A stretch of DNA of 64,000 nucleotides from Salinicola halophilus. GTDB taxonomy: Bacteria > Pseudomonadota > Gammaproteobacteria > Pseudomonadales > Halomonadaceae. Positions 17,417 to 26,126 of this stretch are shown piece after piece. Position numbers and translations under genes: made by a program. Location: positions 1,195,314-1,259,313 of the forward strand of contig NZ_PZJV01000001.1 of the NCBI RefSeq assembly GCF_003206155.1, given 5' to 3'. The notes beneath the pieces were generated by a model. It was given only the letters and a program-made list of their open reading frames with translations, did not search any database and was not told the origin of the DNA. The first letter of the stretch is position 1. Every line of letters starts with the position of its first letter.

Positions 17417-17968
17417 TCAGCGGCTGAGGTCGACATCCCGCGTCTGACCGGCGGTGAGTTCGACCTGGCGGATGATGAGCGGGCTTCGCGCGTCGCCGCC
17501 GGGTAGCAGCACGCTTCCTGCCACGTAGAACGGCCCCGAGGGAATGCCACGCACCACGAAGTAGCCATCGGCGTTGGTTCGGGCGGTGTGGGTGTACGCC
17601 CGCGCCCGCGGATCGGCGGGCTCTATCCGGCGCCCGGAGAGCGCGACATCGGCAGCCTCGGCGGCATAGCGGGTCGCCGGCGCAACGGAGACCGTCTCGT
17701 TGGCACCGACGAGCGTCTCGCCGCTCGCGGTGGTGTAGGTGAGCCGTCCCTGGACGGCGGCGCTGCCGTGCTTGTCGAGCCTGGCGTACTCCTCGGCGGG
17801 GAACGCGATCCGACGCTCCACCACTATCGCCTCGTCCTCGCCCTGGTCGTCGAAGACGTCAGGCAAGGATAGCGACCCTGTCGACAGGCTCTCGCAACCC
17901 GCCAGCACCATCAGTGCCAGCGCCATCGATCCCGCTGTTCTCAAGCTACGCCGCCGTGCTGCCTTCAT
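17417..17968 (-). CDS. Predicted lipoprotein with carboxypeptidase-regulatory-like fold
   Basis: A 183-residue protein with a signal peptide and lipobox VLAGC (Cys about 25). The following acidic stretch (DVFDDQGEDEAIVVERR) leads into a beta-rich region. There the pattern ARTNADGYFVVRGIPSGPFYVAGSVLLPGG resembles a carboxypeptidase-regulatory/transthyretin-like beta-sandwich. I do not recognise a named family. It is likely an outer-membrane or periplasmic lipoprotein of unknown role. The ATG at 17968 has a strong ribosome site (AGAGGAGAGAGG) upstream; the frame is open beyond it without a comparable site. It stands alone, 193 nt downstream of the retropepsin operon. Confidence 0.7.
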   Translation of the reverse strand: MKAARRRSLRTAGSMALALMVLAGCESLSTGSLSLPDVFDDQGEDEAIVVERRIAFPAEEYARLDKHGSAAVQGRLTYTTASGETLVGANETVSVAPATRYAAEAADVALSGRRIEPADPRARAYTHTARTNADGYFVVRGIPSGPFYVAGSVLLPGGDARSPLIIRQVELTAGQTRDVDLSR

Positions 17969-18161
17969 CGCGCCTCTCTCCTCTGAGCGTTGCCGGCCCC
18001 GTCGCTGCGCCTCAGACGGGCGTACGCCGGGCCCTACGTAAAGCGCCGTATCATACGACGCGCCGGTCGAGGGACGAAGCGATGCCTTGTGTCGAGTGAG
18101 GAGTGACCGCACGCGCCGACGGTGAACCGAGCCACGAGGGCCTTCGGTCGAAGCGGAGAGA

Positions 18162-18677
18162 TCAGCGAGAGGCGGCGGCAAGACGCATCGAATCCCCGCG
18201 GATGGAGATATCGAACCGTCCCAGAAAACTCATGCCGAGCAGCACCACGTCGTCACCGATGCCGGCATGGATGGAACCCTCGACATCGCTCGCCACGAGG
18301 CCCCCGAGTCGAACGCGATCCAGCGTGGTGAGATGGCCGATGACACGCCCGTTGGCCGTCGTGAACGTTGCCTCCCGCCCCCGCTGGAGGCCGAGCGTGT
18401 CGGCCAGCGAGCGTGACAGCGAGACATAGGTCGCGCCGGTATCGACGAGGAAGGTGACCGCCTGGCCGTCGATCTCGCCGGGCGCCACGAAATGCCCGGA
18501 CGCATTGCGTTCAAGCGTTACCGGCCCATCGGACTGGACCTGCTCGACGAGCGCGGCGTTGGGATTTTCACGGCGCGCTTCGAAGCCGCGAAACCACCAC
18601 AGCGCGAGCGCGATGATCGTCAGCCAGCAGAGCAGCATCATGACGAGGCCGGCGCCGCGCCCGCCGGCGTCACGCAT
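18162..18677 (-). CDS. Membrane-anchored retropepsin-like aspartic protease
   Basis: A 171-residue protein with one N-terminal membrane anchor (about 11-29) and a single retropepsin domain. The active-site motif is LVDTGATYVSLS (catalytic Asp79). The flap-side TTANGRVIGH and the C-terminal DVVLLGMSFLGRFDI strand match the small bacterial clan AA proteases (TIGR02281-type). These act as dimers outside the membrane; natural substrates are not known. The ATG at 18677 overlaps the end of the DUF3253 gene by 8 nt, indicating translational coupling. It is the last gene of a PEBP-DUF3253-protease operon. Confidence 0.85.
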   Translation of the reverse strand: MRDAGGRGAGLVMMLLCWLTIIALALWWFRGFEARRENPNAALVEQVQSDGPVTLERNASGHFVAPGEIDGQAVTFLVDTGATYVSLSRSLADTLGLQRGREATFTTANGRVIGHLTTLDRVRLGGLVASDVEGSIHAGIGDDVVLLGMSFLGRFDISIRGDSMRLAAASR

Positions 18678-18999
18678 CGTCAGGGTCCGACGTCCCGGTG
18701 ACCCCCTGGCGCCCGCTGCTTTCGGATGCCACCGGTAGCCGCAGCCGGATCGGCCCGTGCCAGGGCCCATCCGAGGGTAGCGTTCGACCACGCTGGCTGA
18801 CGATCAACTGGCCGCGCTGCGCCAGGATACGCGCCGCATCCCGCGTTGCCGGCATCTGCGCGCGCCAGTCATCCGGCGCAACCCGTCGCGCGGCCTCGGA
18901 GGGACAGAACGTCTTTTCCACGCCACGCGCCTCGGCGAGTGTCAAAAGCGCCTGACGCAAACGCTCTGGCAGGCTCTCGGACGACGTATCCTGGCTCAT
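18670..18999 (-). CDS. DUF3253 family protein
   Basis: A 109-residue protein. The core FCPSEAARRVAPDDWRAQMP...RDAARILAQRGQLIVSQRGR...GPIRLR matches the DUF3253 pattern: a short winged-helix-like unit with CPSE and a basic QRGR strand. The function is unknown; DNA binding is possible from the fold-like pattern but unproven. The ATG at 18999 lies 18 nt after the PEBP gene stop, and the 3' end overlaps the start of the aspartic protease gene. About 20 C-terminal residues are polar and poorly conserved in character. Confidence 0.85.
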   Translation of the reverse strand: MSQDTSSESLPERLRQALLTLAEARGVEKTFCPSEAARRVAPDDWRAQMPATRDAARILAQRGQLIVSQRGRTLPSDGPWHGPIRLRLPVASESSGRQGVTGTSDPDDA

Positions 19000-19017
19000 G
19001 GCGGCGTCTGCATTGCC

Positions 19018-19641
19018 TCAGGTCAGATCGGGATTGAGGGTATAGGTGCCGGTGACGCTCGACTCCGCCAGCACGTGACCCTGCATCGCTTCACGCACCT
19101 GGTCGCCGGTGAACTCGCCCTCGAGACCCAGCGTTTCGACATCGAGCGCGAACACGCTGAAGGTGTAGCGATGGATCATCTCATCGTTCCACGGCGGGCA
19201 GGGGCCGTCGTAGCCGCCGTAAGTGCCGGCGAGATCCGGGTCGCCGGCCATGAAACCGGTGTAACCGTTGATGCCGGCGACGCCCTTCGAGGTCTTGCCG
19301 GACGTCTTGCCGCGCGGCACCACACCATCGGCCGCTTCGCCCTCTTCGATCAGCGTGACGTCGCTGGGAATGTCGATCAGTACCCAGTGATAGAAGTCGA
19401 CGCGCGGCATGTCCGGCGGTAGCGTTTTGCCTTCCTGATTGACGTCGTCGGCGATGCCGGGAACGTCCGGGTCGCACACCAGCACCACGAAACTTTGCGT
19501 CGCCTCCGGCGCATCGAGCCAGCGAAGCTCCGGGTTGCGGTTGTCGCCGAAGCGCATGTGCTGCTCGGGGTCCGGCACGGCGAACGCATACTGGGCGGGA
19601 ACGGGCTGGCCTTCCTCGACGCCCTTGACGTTGAATTTCAT
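19018..19641 (-). CDS. YbhB/YbcL-type phosphatidylethanolamine-binding protein
   Basis: A 207-residue PEBP/Raf-kinase-inhibitor-like protein. Family motifs are LRWLDAPEATQSFVVLVCDPDVP (the DPD ligand loop), DFYHWVLIDIP and GGYDGPCPPWNDEMIHRYTF (GxxGPCPP...HRY). No signal peptide is visible, so it is cytoplasmic. Bacterial members have no agreed function. The start is the ATG at 19641; a GTG one codon upstream is less likely. It leads an operon with DUF3253 and the retropepsin-like protease. Confidence 0.9.
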   Translation of the reverse strand: MKFNVKGVEEGQPVPAQYAFAVPDPEQHMRFGDNRNPELRWLDAPEATQSFVVLVCDPDVPGIADDVNQEGKTLPPDMPRVDFYHWVLIDIPSDVTLIEEGEAADGVVPRGKTSGKTSKGVAGINGYTGFMAGDPDLAGTYGGYDGPCPPWNDEMIHRYTFSVFALDVETLGLEGEFTGDQVREAMQGHVLAESSVTGTYTLNPDLT

Positions 19642-19805
19642 CACTCTCTCCTTGCGTGCTGTCGGCGCCGACCGAGCGGCGAGCGCGCCCGTCGAGATGC
19701 CTGGCAGAGCGCGCTCACCAAAGCGCTTATCTCAAGCCCTCTGCGCAGTGCTACAGTCGGCGCCACGAGTTACCGATAACCTTAAGGTTCCCAAGGGCGT
19801 TTGTC

Positions 19806-20906
19806 ATGAGCGATCTGGTTTTACCGTCGGACTCCCCCGCCCGTCTGGGCTTTCGCATGCCGGCGGAGTTCGCCCCCCACGAGGCCTGCTGGATGCTCTG
19901 GCCGCAGCGGCCGGACAACTGGCGCCTCGGCGCCAAGCCGGCGCAGCGTGCCTTCGCCGAGGTCGCTCGCGTCATCGCCCAGAGTGAAACGGTGATCGTC
20001 GGCGCGAGCGACGAGCAGTACGAAAACGCCCGCGATCAGCTTCCGCCTCACGTGCGCGTGGTCGAACTCTCCAGCAACGATGCCTGGATGCGCGACGTCG
20101 GCCCGACGTTCGTCACCCATCCCGACGGCCGTCTCGCCGTCATCGACTGGGATTTCAACGCCTGGGGCGGGCTCAAGGGCGGGCTCTACTTTCCGTGGGA
20201 CAAGGACCGGCGGATTCGACGCAAGATCGCCGGCATGCTCGGCGTTCCCTGCTTTTCTGCCCCGATGGTGCTCGAGGGCGGCGCGATCCACGTCGACGGT
20301 GAGGGCACGCTGATCACCACCGAAGAGTGCCTGCTCAATCCCAATCGCAACCCCAGCCTCGACCGGGAAGAACAGGAAGTGCTGCTCGCGGACTATCTGG
20401 GCATCGACAAGGTGATCTGGCTGCCCGCCGGCTGCTATCAGGACGAGACCGACGGCCACGTCGACAATCTCTGCTGCTTCGTCGCCCCCGGCGTCGTCGC
20501 GCTGACCTGGTGCGACGACGTCGATGACCCGCAGCATGCGATCTCGCGCCGCGCGCTCGAGGTGCTGGAAGCCGCCCGCGACGCCCGCGGCCGGCGCCTG
20601 ACGGTGCACAAGCTACCCCAGCCGGGGCCGCTCTATCTCGCCGAAGAGGACGCCAACGGCGTGGACCGGCTCTCGAGCTCGCGACCGCGGCGCGCCGGCG
20701 ATCGCCTCGCCGGCTCCTACGTCAATTTCTATATCGGCAACCGGGTGGTGGCGATGCCGCTGCTCGACCCCGCTTTCGATGAGATCGCCCGTGCGCGACT
20801 GCAGGCGCTCTTCCCCGAGCGGCGCGTCGTCGGCGTACCGGCCCGCGAGATCCTGCTCGGCGGCGGCAACATCCACTGCATCACCCAGCAGCAGCCGCGC
20901 GTCTGA
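19806..20906 (+). CDS. aguA: Agmatine deiminase
   Basis: A 366-residue protein of the peptidyl-arginine deiminase fold. It converts agmatine to N-carbamoylputrescine and ammonia, a step from arginine to putrescine. Family motifs are the N-terminal FRMPAEFAPHEACWMLWPQRPDNWR, DAWMRDVGPTF, FNAWGG, LEGGAIHVDGEGTLITTEECLLN and ETDGHVDNLCCF. The catalytic Cys is in LLGGGNIHCITQQQP near the C-terminus. The ATG at 19806 fits the usual start (MSDLVLPSDSPARLGFRMP); the frame is open upstream but lacks a ribosome site. The partner N-carbamoylputrescine amidase (aguB) is not in this window. It is convergent with the hydroxy-acid oxidase, 2 nt apart. Confidence 0.95.
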   Translation: MSDLVLPSDSPARLGFRMPAEFAPHEACWMLWPQRPDNWRLGAKPAQRAFAEVARVIAQSETVIVGASDEQYENARDQLPPHVRVVELSSNDAWMRDVGPTFVTHPDGRLAVIDWDFNAWGGLKGGLYFPWDKDRRIRRKIAGMLGVPCFSAPMVLEGGAIHVDGEGTLITTEECLLNPNRNPSLDREEQEVLLADYLGIDKVIWLPAGCYQDETDGHVDNLCCFVAPGVVALTWCDDVDDPQHAISRRALEVLEAARDARGRRLTVHKLPQPGPLYLAEEDANGVDRLSSSRPRRAGDRLAGSYVNFYIGNRVVAMPLLDPAFDEIARARLQALFPERRVVGVPAREILLGGGNIHCITQQQPRV

Positions 20907-20908
20907 CC

Positions 20909-22192
20909 TCAGCGCGTGCCGGACGGGAGCGGCAGCAGTCGCGCCGGCGTCATCTCGGTCAGCGCGTTGATACCCAGCATCCCCATGTTGCGGCGCACTT
21001 CGCTTTCGAGAATGGCGATGGCGTGATCCACGCCCGCCTCGCCCGCCACCGCGGCGGCGTAGTTGAACGGCCGGCCGACGAAGACGAACTTGGCCCCCAG
21101 CGCGAGCGCCTTGAGCACGTCCGACCCTCGGCGAAAGCCACTGTCGATCATGACATCGATCGACACCGCCGCGACCACGGCCGGTAGCACACGCAGCGGG
21201 GAGACGTCGCCGTCGAGCTGACGACCGCCGTGGTTCGAGAGAATCACGCCGTCGACGCCAAGAGACTCGGCGCGCACCGCATCCTCCACCGCCAGAATGC
21301 CCTTGAGCACCAGCTTGCCGGCCCACTGCTCGCGGATGCGCGCGATGTCCGCCCAGCTAAGATGCTCGCGCCCGGAGAAATCTCGCTCGACGTTCTTGGC
21401 CACCAGCGCCACGCCGCGCTCGGCGCCGACGTGTTCGAAGTGCGGCATGCCGTGGCGGCGGATCGTTCGTAGAAAAGTCAGTAGTGCCCACTCCGGATGG
21501 GTGACGCCCTGCCAGGCGAGCTTGAGATCGGGACGAATCGGCGTCCTGTAGCCGGTACGGACGTTGTTCTCCCGGCTCGGCACGACCGCGGAGTCGACCG
21601 TGACCACCAGCGTCTGGATGCCGGCACGGGCGACACGATCCACGAGTGCCCGAATGCCCGCCGCGTCCGGCGGCATATAGGCCTGGTACCAGACATCGGG
21701 GTTGGCGGCAGCGATCGTCTCCATGGCGATCAGCCCGGAAGCGCTGATCACCATGGGAATGCCGGCACGCCCGGCGGCATTCGCCAGCCGGAGATCGCCA
21801 CGATAGCCGGTCAGCGCGCTCACCCCCATCGGCGCGATGCCGAAGGGCTGAGCGTACTCTCGTCCCATGAGTCGCGCGGCGGTGGAGCGTCGGCTGACAT
21901 CGACCAGCGACCGATGCACGAAACCGTACTCCGCGAAGGTGCGGAAGTTGTCGTCGTACGAGGCGTTGGTCTCCGCCGCGCCCGCCACGTAGCCGAAGAT
22001 GGGTTTGGGTAGCAGGCGTTTCGCCACCGGCTCGAAATCCGCCAGGCAGAGAATGCGCCGGAGCCGGCGGGCGAACCACCAGCGCTCGAGCGCGGTGATC
22101 GGCATCGACGCTCGCTCGCGGGGGGATGACGCGTCACGGCGCTCGGACGCACGGGTCCCGCGCTCGGACACGTTCACTGTCGGTTCAGGCAT
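20909..22192 (-). CDS. FMN-dependent alpha-hydroxy-acid oxidase/dehydrogenase
   Basis: A 427-residue TIM-barrel flavoprotein of the lactate/glycolate/mandelate oxidase family. FMN- and substrate-binding motifs include PFGIAPMGVSALTGYRGDLRLA, WYQAYMP, TVDSAVVPSRENNVRTGY and LVLKGIL. The catalytic SNHGGRQLDG carries the His base and Arg, followed by DSGFRRGSDVLKALALGA. The exact hydroxy acid is unknown; closest in feel to L-lactate or mandelate-type dehydrogenases. The ATG at 22192 is chosen because GGAG lies 7-8 nt upstream. It adds a Ser/Arg-rich 29-residue tail before the family start at MPITALERWW (ATG at 22105, with a weak site). An 8-bp tandem repeat lies just upstream. Confidence 0.88.
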   Translation of the reverse strand: MPEPTVNVSERGTRASERRDASSPRERASMPITALERWWFARRLRRILCLADFEPVAKRLLPKPIFGYVAGAAETNASYDDNFRTFAEYGFVHRSLVDVSRRSTAARLMGREYAQPFGIAPMGVSALTGYRGDLRLANAAGRAGIPMVISASGLIAMETIAAANPDVWYQAYMPPDAAGIRALVDRVARAGIQTLVVTVDSAVVPSRENNVRTGYRTPIRPDLKLAWQGVTHPEWALLTFLRTIRRHGMPHFEHVGAERGVALVAKNVERDFSGREHLSWADIARIREQWAGKLVLKGILAVEDAVRAESLGVDGVILSNHGGRQLDGDVSPLRVLPAVVAAVSIDVMIDSGFRRGSDVLKALALGAKFVFVGRPFNYAAAVAGEAGVDHAIAILESEVRRNMGMLGINALTEMTPARLLPLPSGTR

Positions 22193-22616
22193 TCGGTCAC
22201 TCCTGTGATTCGCACGCTCCGGCGGTCCGGCGGTCCGGCGATCCGGCGATCCGGCGATCCGACAACTCGGGCCTGGGCCGCGGTCACCGTCAGCGTCGGC
22301 GTTGGCGTCGCGACCGACAGGCGAAGCTGTCATACATACGACAGGCATCCAACGCGACTTTCGGCGTAGGGCGATCCAATAGGAATGGCGCCGTCTATCG
22401 CTCACTCGGGAGCGCCGGGCTTGAGTGCCGGGCTTCGGCGCGACTCGACGCCAGGAGGTTGCAGGAGGCGCGACCCGCGATTGCGTTGCGCCCGTGAACG
22501 GCTACGCTTTGCACCGGTCGCGGCACGCAGCCAGCGCCACAACGACGCGGTTTGCCCTGCCGTCGGCCTGACCGATTGCGGTTCTCTCATTTCCCCATAG
22601 TCACAGGAGACACTCC
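22193..22616. other. 424-nt intergenic region
   Basis: This region lies between the divergent hydroxy-acid oxidase and the small lipoprotein. It holds an 8-bp tandem repeat at its left end. Beyond that I see no RNA gene, strong promoter or coding frame. Confidence 0.4.
22218..22262. repeat. 8-bp tandem repeat, about 5.6 copies
   Basis: Units TCCGGCGG (two copies), then TCCGGCGA (three copies), then a partial TCCGA. The array starts 26 bp upstream of the hydroxy-acid oxidase start codon, just behind its ribosome-binding site, and is therefore probably in the 5' leader. Confidence 0.85.
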
Positions 22617-22844
22617 ATGTTGCGCATGTTCCCCTTGATGCTGGCCGCCGCCCTGCTGCTGAGCGCCTGTGGTACCGGTACCGGTGAACGCACCGCCAGC
22701 GGCGCGGGCGTGGGCGCGGCAGTGGGCGCCGGTACGGCAGCAGCGATCGGTGGCAGCGTGACCCAGGGCGCCGTCATCGGCGGCGGCGTGGGCGCGGCCA
22801 CCGGAGCGGCGACCGACGAGGACGATCTGGACCTGGACGACTGA
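22617..22844 (+). CDS. Small glycine-zipper lipoprotein
   Basis: A 75-residue protein with a signal peptide and lipobox LLSAC (Cys18). The mature part is a glycine-zipper: alternating Gly/Ala at four-residue intervals (GAGVGAAVGAGTAAAIGGSV, then VIGGGVGAATGAA). It ends in an acidic tail DEDDLDLDD. Such proteins insert in or line the outer membrane (Pcp/SlyB/OsmB-like group). The ATG at 22617 has AGGAGA 8 nt upstream. There is no operon partner. The exact role is unknown. Confidence 0.8.
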   Translation: MLRMFPLMLAAALLLSACGTGTGERTASGAGVGAAVGAGTAAAIGGSVTQGAVIGGGVGAATGAATDEDDLDLDD

Positions 22845-22874
22845 ACGCCATCGCGGCCGAACCCTGCTCCAGCG

Positions 22875-23573
22875 TCAGCGGCAGAACGACATGCCGCGCA
22901 TGCCGAGATGAAAGTGATTGGCGTGCGCGGCGTTGTAGTCCGGCCCCAGTACCGTGCCGAAATAGTGACACGCGCCCGTCTGCGCCTCCTGAAGAAAGCG
23001 TGAGGCGTCATCGTCGCCGTTCCAGTCTTCGAGCAGGCTGATCCGCTCACCGTTCGCTAGCCGAAACGCCGCCACGTCCAGCGCCGAGGCGCTGGCGTGT
23101 TCGCTACGCCGGGCGTTCTTCCGGTGGTAGATGTTGCGACAGGCGAACGATCCGTAGTGCTGGACCGAGGTCACACGCTGACCGAAGGTACGCTCGGCGA
23201 GCGGCTGCAGTTCGTGGCGTTCGAACATCGTCCAGGCCAGTGCCATGGGGCAGGTCGCGACGAAGCTTGCATTGAAGGTCACGCTCGTACGCGACAGCCG
23301 CACGACGTTTTCCAGCGGGCAGCCCGCGGCCGGCGTGTAGTCGTCGAGCGGCGTATAGCTCACCTCCGGCGCCGTATCGAGCGCCGCCAGGCATTCGTCC
23401 CGGTCACCCTGCAGACGCTTGAGCTTGAGCGACGTCATCGGTGTCACGGGATCGTCGACCGCGAGCGGCGCCAGCGGGTTCCACTCCCGCGGCACCTGCC
23501 AGATGCCCTTGTCGAACGCGACGCCAATGGCGATCAGCAGAAGGCAGAACATCGTGGCGGGGGATAATTTCAT
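22875..23573 (-). CDS. Extensin-like family protein (peptidase M15-like fold)
   Basis: A 232-residue protein with an N-terminal hydrophobic segment (signal anchor or signal peptide, about 5-21) and the extensin-like C-terminal domain. It contains CPLENVVRLSRTSVTF, then SCRN/ACRNIYHR, RRSEHASASALDVAAFRLANG with the His and Asp of a D-Ala-D-Ala peptidase-like metal site, and AHANHFHLGM with the last His pair. It is probably periplasmic and acts on or binds peptidoglycan, which is inference from the fold. The ATG at 23573 has AGAGG just upstream. It is convergent with the small lipoprotein gene. Confidence 0.85.
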   Translation of the reverse strand: MKLSPATMFCLLLIAIGVAFDKGIWQVPREWNPLAPLAVDDPVTPMTSLKLKRLQGDRDECLAALDTAPEVSYTPLDDYTPAAGCPLENVVRLSRTSVTFNASFVATCPMALAWTMFERHELQPLAERTFGQRVTSVQHYGSFACRNIYHRKNARRSEHASASALDVAAFRLANGERISLLEDWNGDDDASRFLQEAQTGACHYFGTVLGPDYNAAHANHFHLGMRGMSFCR

Positions 23574-23881
23574 GACACCTCTTGGGGTCGAAAGAAGATG
23601 GCCTGCGTCCGGGACGCTGAGTAATGGGCATCGGGCACGGGGAGACCGAAGCGCCGCTGGCTCATCCTGAGGGCCGTCGACGACGATCGCCATGCGTCGC
23701 TATGTCAACGCGGCTTCACATTTTTCCTACCAATAACGTTACTTGCATTGAGCGTTCGCTTATAAGCTGAGGTCGGTGCCGCGTGTTCGCTCCAAATAAT
23801 GATTAATAATTTCTCCCCCGCTGCCGATCAAGCAGAGATCACGAGCCGCCTGGGCTCAGCCTGTCGTCAAGGAGGACTAGA
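23574..23881. other. 308-nt divergent intergenic region
   Basis: This region lies between the extensin-like gene (minus) and the EAL gene (plus). The right half is AT-richer and contains TATAAG at 23761-23766, a possible -10, with only a poor match to a -35 upstream. I see no RNA gene or repeat. Confidence 0.35.
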
Positions 23882-24658
23882 ATGTCGGGATGCGCAAGAC
23901 ACGATAACGTTTGCGGCCGCTGCGACAAGCCGCTCGATTTCGATTTCACCATGGCTTTTCAACCGCTGGTCGATGTCGCTTCGGATCGCATCTATGGCTA
24001 CGAGGCACTGGTTCGCGGCACGGCCGGCGAATCGGCATTCTCGGTGCTGTCGCGGGTCGACGAGACGACGCTCTACCGCTTCGATCAGGCCTGTCGCGTC
24101 CGGGCCATCGAGATGGCCGATGGCCTGGGTGCCAACGCCCTGCTGTCGATCAATTTTCTTCCCAACGCCGTTTACGAGCCGCAGGCGTGCATTCAGGCCA
24201 CGCTCGAAACCGCCGAGCGGGTCGGCTGGCCGACCGATCGCCTCTGTTTCGAGATTACCGAGACCGAAAGCGTTCGCGACCGTCGGCACCTGAAGAACAT
24301 CGTCGAGAGCTATCGCGCCATGGGACTCCAGGTGGCGCTCGACGACTTCGGAACCGGCCATGCCAACCTCGACCTGCTCATCGATATCTCGCCCGATGTG
24401 CTCAAACTCGACCGGCAGTTGATCAGCGGCATTCCGCAGTCGCCGCGTCAGCAGATCATCGTCGATCAGATCATCTCACTCGCCGAGCGGCTCGAGATCA
24501 AGCTGGTCGCCGAGGGCGTCGAAACCCTGGAAGAAGCGCGCTGGCTCTATCGGCGCGGCATCACGCGGCAGCAGGGTTACTGGTACGCCAGACCCATTAC
24601 CGAACAGCTGCCCTGCTGTCCGGACGGGAGATTCGCTCTGGTTCGTGGAGAGCATTGA
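23882..24658 (+). CDS. EAL-domain cyclic-di-GMP phosphodiesterase with Cys-rich N-terminus
   Basis: A 258-residue single EAL domain with catalytic residues present: EAL (41-43, in YEALVRG), SINFLPN (89-95), FEITETES (Glu in 123-130), DDFGTG (154-159), LKLDRQLI (Lys175) and AEGVET (210-215). It is expected to hydrolyse cyclic di-GMP to pGpG in the cytoplasm. The first 15 residues hold C4, H7, C11 and C14, a compact set able to bind a metal or act as a redox switch; there is no other sensor domain. The ATG at 23882 has a strong site (AAGGAGGA). A GGDEF gene follows after 75 nt, so the pair may be co-transcribed. Confidence 0.9.
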   Translation: MSGCARHDNVCGRCDKPLDFDFTMAFQPLVDVASDRIYGYEALVRGTAGESAFSVLSRVDETTLYRFDQACRVRAIEMADGLGANALLSINFLPNAVYEPQACIQATLETAERVGWPTDRLCFEITETESVRDRRHLKNIVESYRAMGLQVALDDFGTGHANLDLLIDISPDVLKLDRQLISGIPQSPRQQIIVDQIISLAERLEIKLVAEGVETLEEARWLYRRGITRQQGYWYARPITEQLPCCPDGRFALVRGEH

Positions 24659-24733
24659 GACTTCACGCCATCGATCGACCGTTCGCGCGGGCCGCCAAGT
24701 CGGGTAACACAAGTCACCGTGGTACACCTGACC

Positions 24734-26068
24734 ATGACCGATCGAGCACTTCCCGATGCGGGCGTCGAGGTGGCGCCCCCGACCCTCGAAAGCCTAAACA
24801 GAGTCGACATCGCCGCACTGCTCTATCGGCTCGACGCACACGCGCCGATGCTGATCGAGGCCAACGCCTGTGCCCGCGCCCGCCTCTCGATGAAGGGGGA
24901 AGACACCCGCCACGAAGACGCCTGGGACTGGACCGATGCCGCCGGTCGCTCGCTAGCGCCGCCGAGCCATCCGGCACTGACGTCGAGCGGAGTCGCCAGC
25001 GCCTGGCACCGCTGCCATCTTCGCCTGGCTGACGCGACGCTGGCGTCGGTCCAGGTCAAGAGCACGCGCTTTCAGTGTCGAACGAGCGAGCGCTTCGACG
25101 ACTATGCGCTGATCGTCATCGGCGAGATTGACTTCGCGTCTCTCACGCCCGTCCCCGCTACCCGCCGAACCGACACCGCCCCGCCGCTCTATCGACTGCT
25201 CGACGACCTGCCCATGGGGGCCTGCGCGCTCGACCGCCGAGGCAGGCTGCGGGCGGTGAATCCCCCGTTTTGCGAATTCTTCGGCTATCACGAAAGCGAG
25301 CTGGTCGATGCCCCCTTCGAGCAGCTGCTGCCAATGGAGATCCGCGAACTGGCCCGCGCCCGTCACGCTTCGCACTTTCCCCATCTCGGTGCGCGCCGAC
25401 GAATCACCGATGTCATGACGCGCAAGGGGGTGCGGCGTAGCGTTCTTTTCGAGGATACCGTCTGTCGAGACGACCACGGTGACCCGCTACATATCGCTTT
25501 TCTGTTCGACGTCACCTCGCACCTGAAGCTCGAACGCTACCTGACCTGGCAAAACCAGCGGCTCGAACAGCTCGCGGGGCGTGACGAACTGACCGCCCTG
25601 CCCAATCGGCGTCAGGGTCTGGCGATGGCGAAGCGGACGCTGATCCATCACCGCCACTACACCCAACCGATGGCCCTGGCGATGCTCGATCTCGATCACT
25701 TCAAGGCGATCAACGATACGTATGGGCATGCCGTGGGTGACGAGGTGCTGGTCGCCTTCAGCCGACTGGTCGAGCGCACGGTCAGGTCCACCGATACGCT
25801 CATCCGCTGGGGCGGCGACGAATTTCTGCTGCTGCTTCCGGGGCTCGACGACGTATCGGCAGGGGCCGCGATCACCCGCGTCATGAAAACGCTGGCGACG
25901 GCGCGACTCGGACCGTCCAAGACGCCACTCGGGTTCTCCGCGGGCGTAGGGCAACCCGCGGACGAGACGCTCGAAGCGTTACTCCGGGCCATCGATGACG
26001 CGCTCTATCAGGCCAAGCGAGCCGGCGGCGGCCGGGTCGCACTGATGCCCCGCCCGCCTCGGCCTTAG
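24734..26068 (+). CDS. PAS-GGDEF diguanylate cyclase
   Basis: A 444-residue cytoplasmic protein. The N-terminal ~145 residues are of unknown type. A PAS domain (about 150-265) contains LLDDLPMGACALDRRGRLRA and FFGYHESELV. It connects through a short helix to a GGDEF domain (about 280-440). The active-site loop is GGDEF (360-364) with an I-site RSTD (351-354) five residues upstream, so the enzyme should be active and product-inhibited. DLDHFKAINDTYGHAVGDEVL is the metal-binding segment. The ATG at 24734 is chosen; a GTG at 24719 in the same frame is possible, and neither has a strong site. It is paired with the upstream EAL gene. Confidence 0.9.
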   Translation: MTDRALPDAGVEVAPPTLESLNRVDIAALLYRLDAHAPMLIEANACARARLSMKGEDTRHEDAWDWTDAAGRSLAPPSHPALTSSGVASAWHRCHLRLADATLASVQVKSTRFQCRTSERFDDYALIVIGEIDFASLTPVPATRRTDTAPPLYRLLDDLPMGACALDRRGRLRAVNPPFCEFFGYHESELVDAPFEQLLPMEIRELARARHASHFPHLGARRRITDVMTRKGVRRSVLFEDTVCRDDHGDPLHIAFLFDVTSHLKLERYLTWQNQRLEQLAGRDELTALPNRRQGLAMAKRTLIHHRHYTQPMALAMLDLDHFKAINDTYGHAVGDEVLVAFSRLVERTVRSTDTLIRWGGDEFLLLLPGLDDVSAGAAITRVMKTLATARLGPSKTPLGFSAGVGQPADETLEALLRAIDDALYQAKRAGGGRVALMPRPPRP

Positions 26069-26126
26069 CGCCCATCCATCGCGTGTCTTCGCCCTCACGA
26101 AGCGTCGTCGCGACGACGCCATTGCC

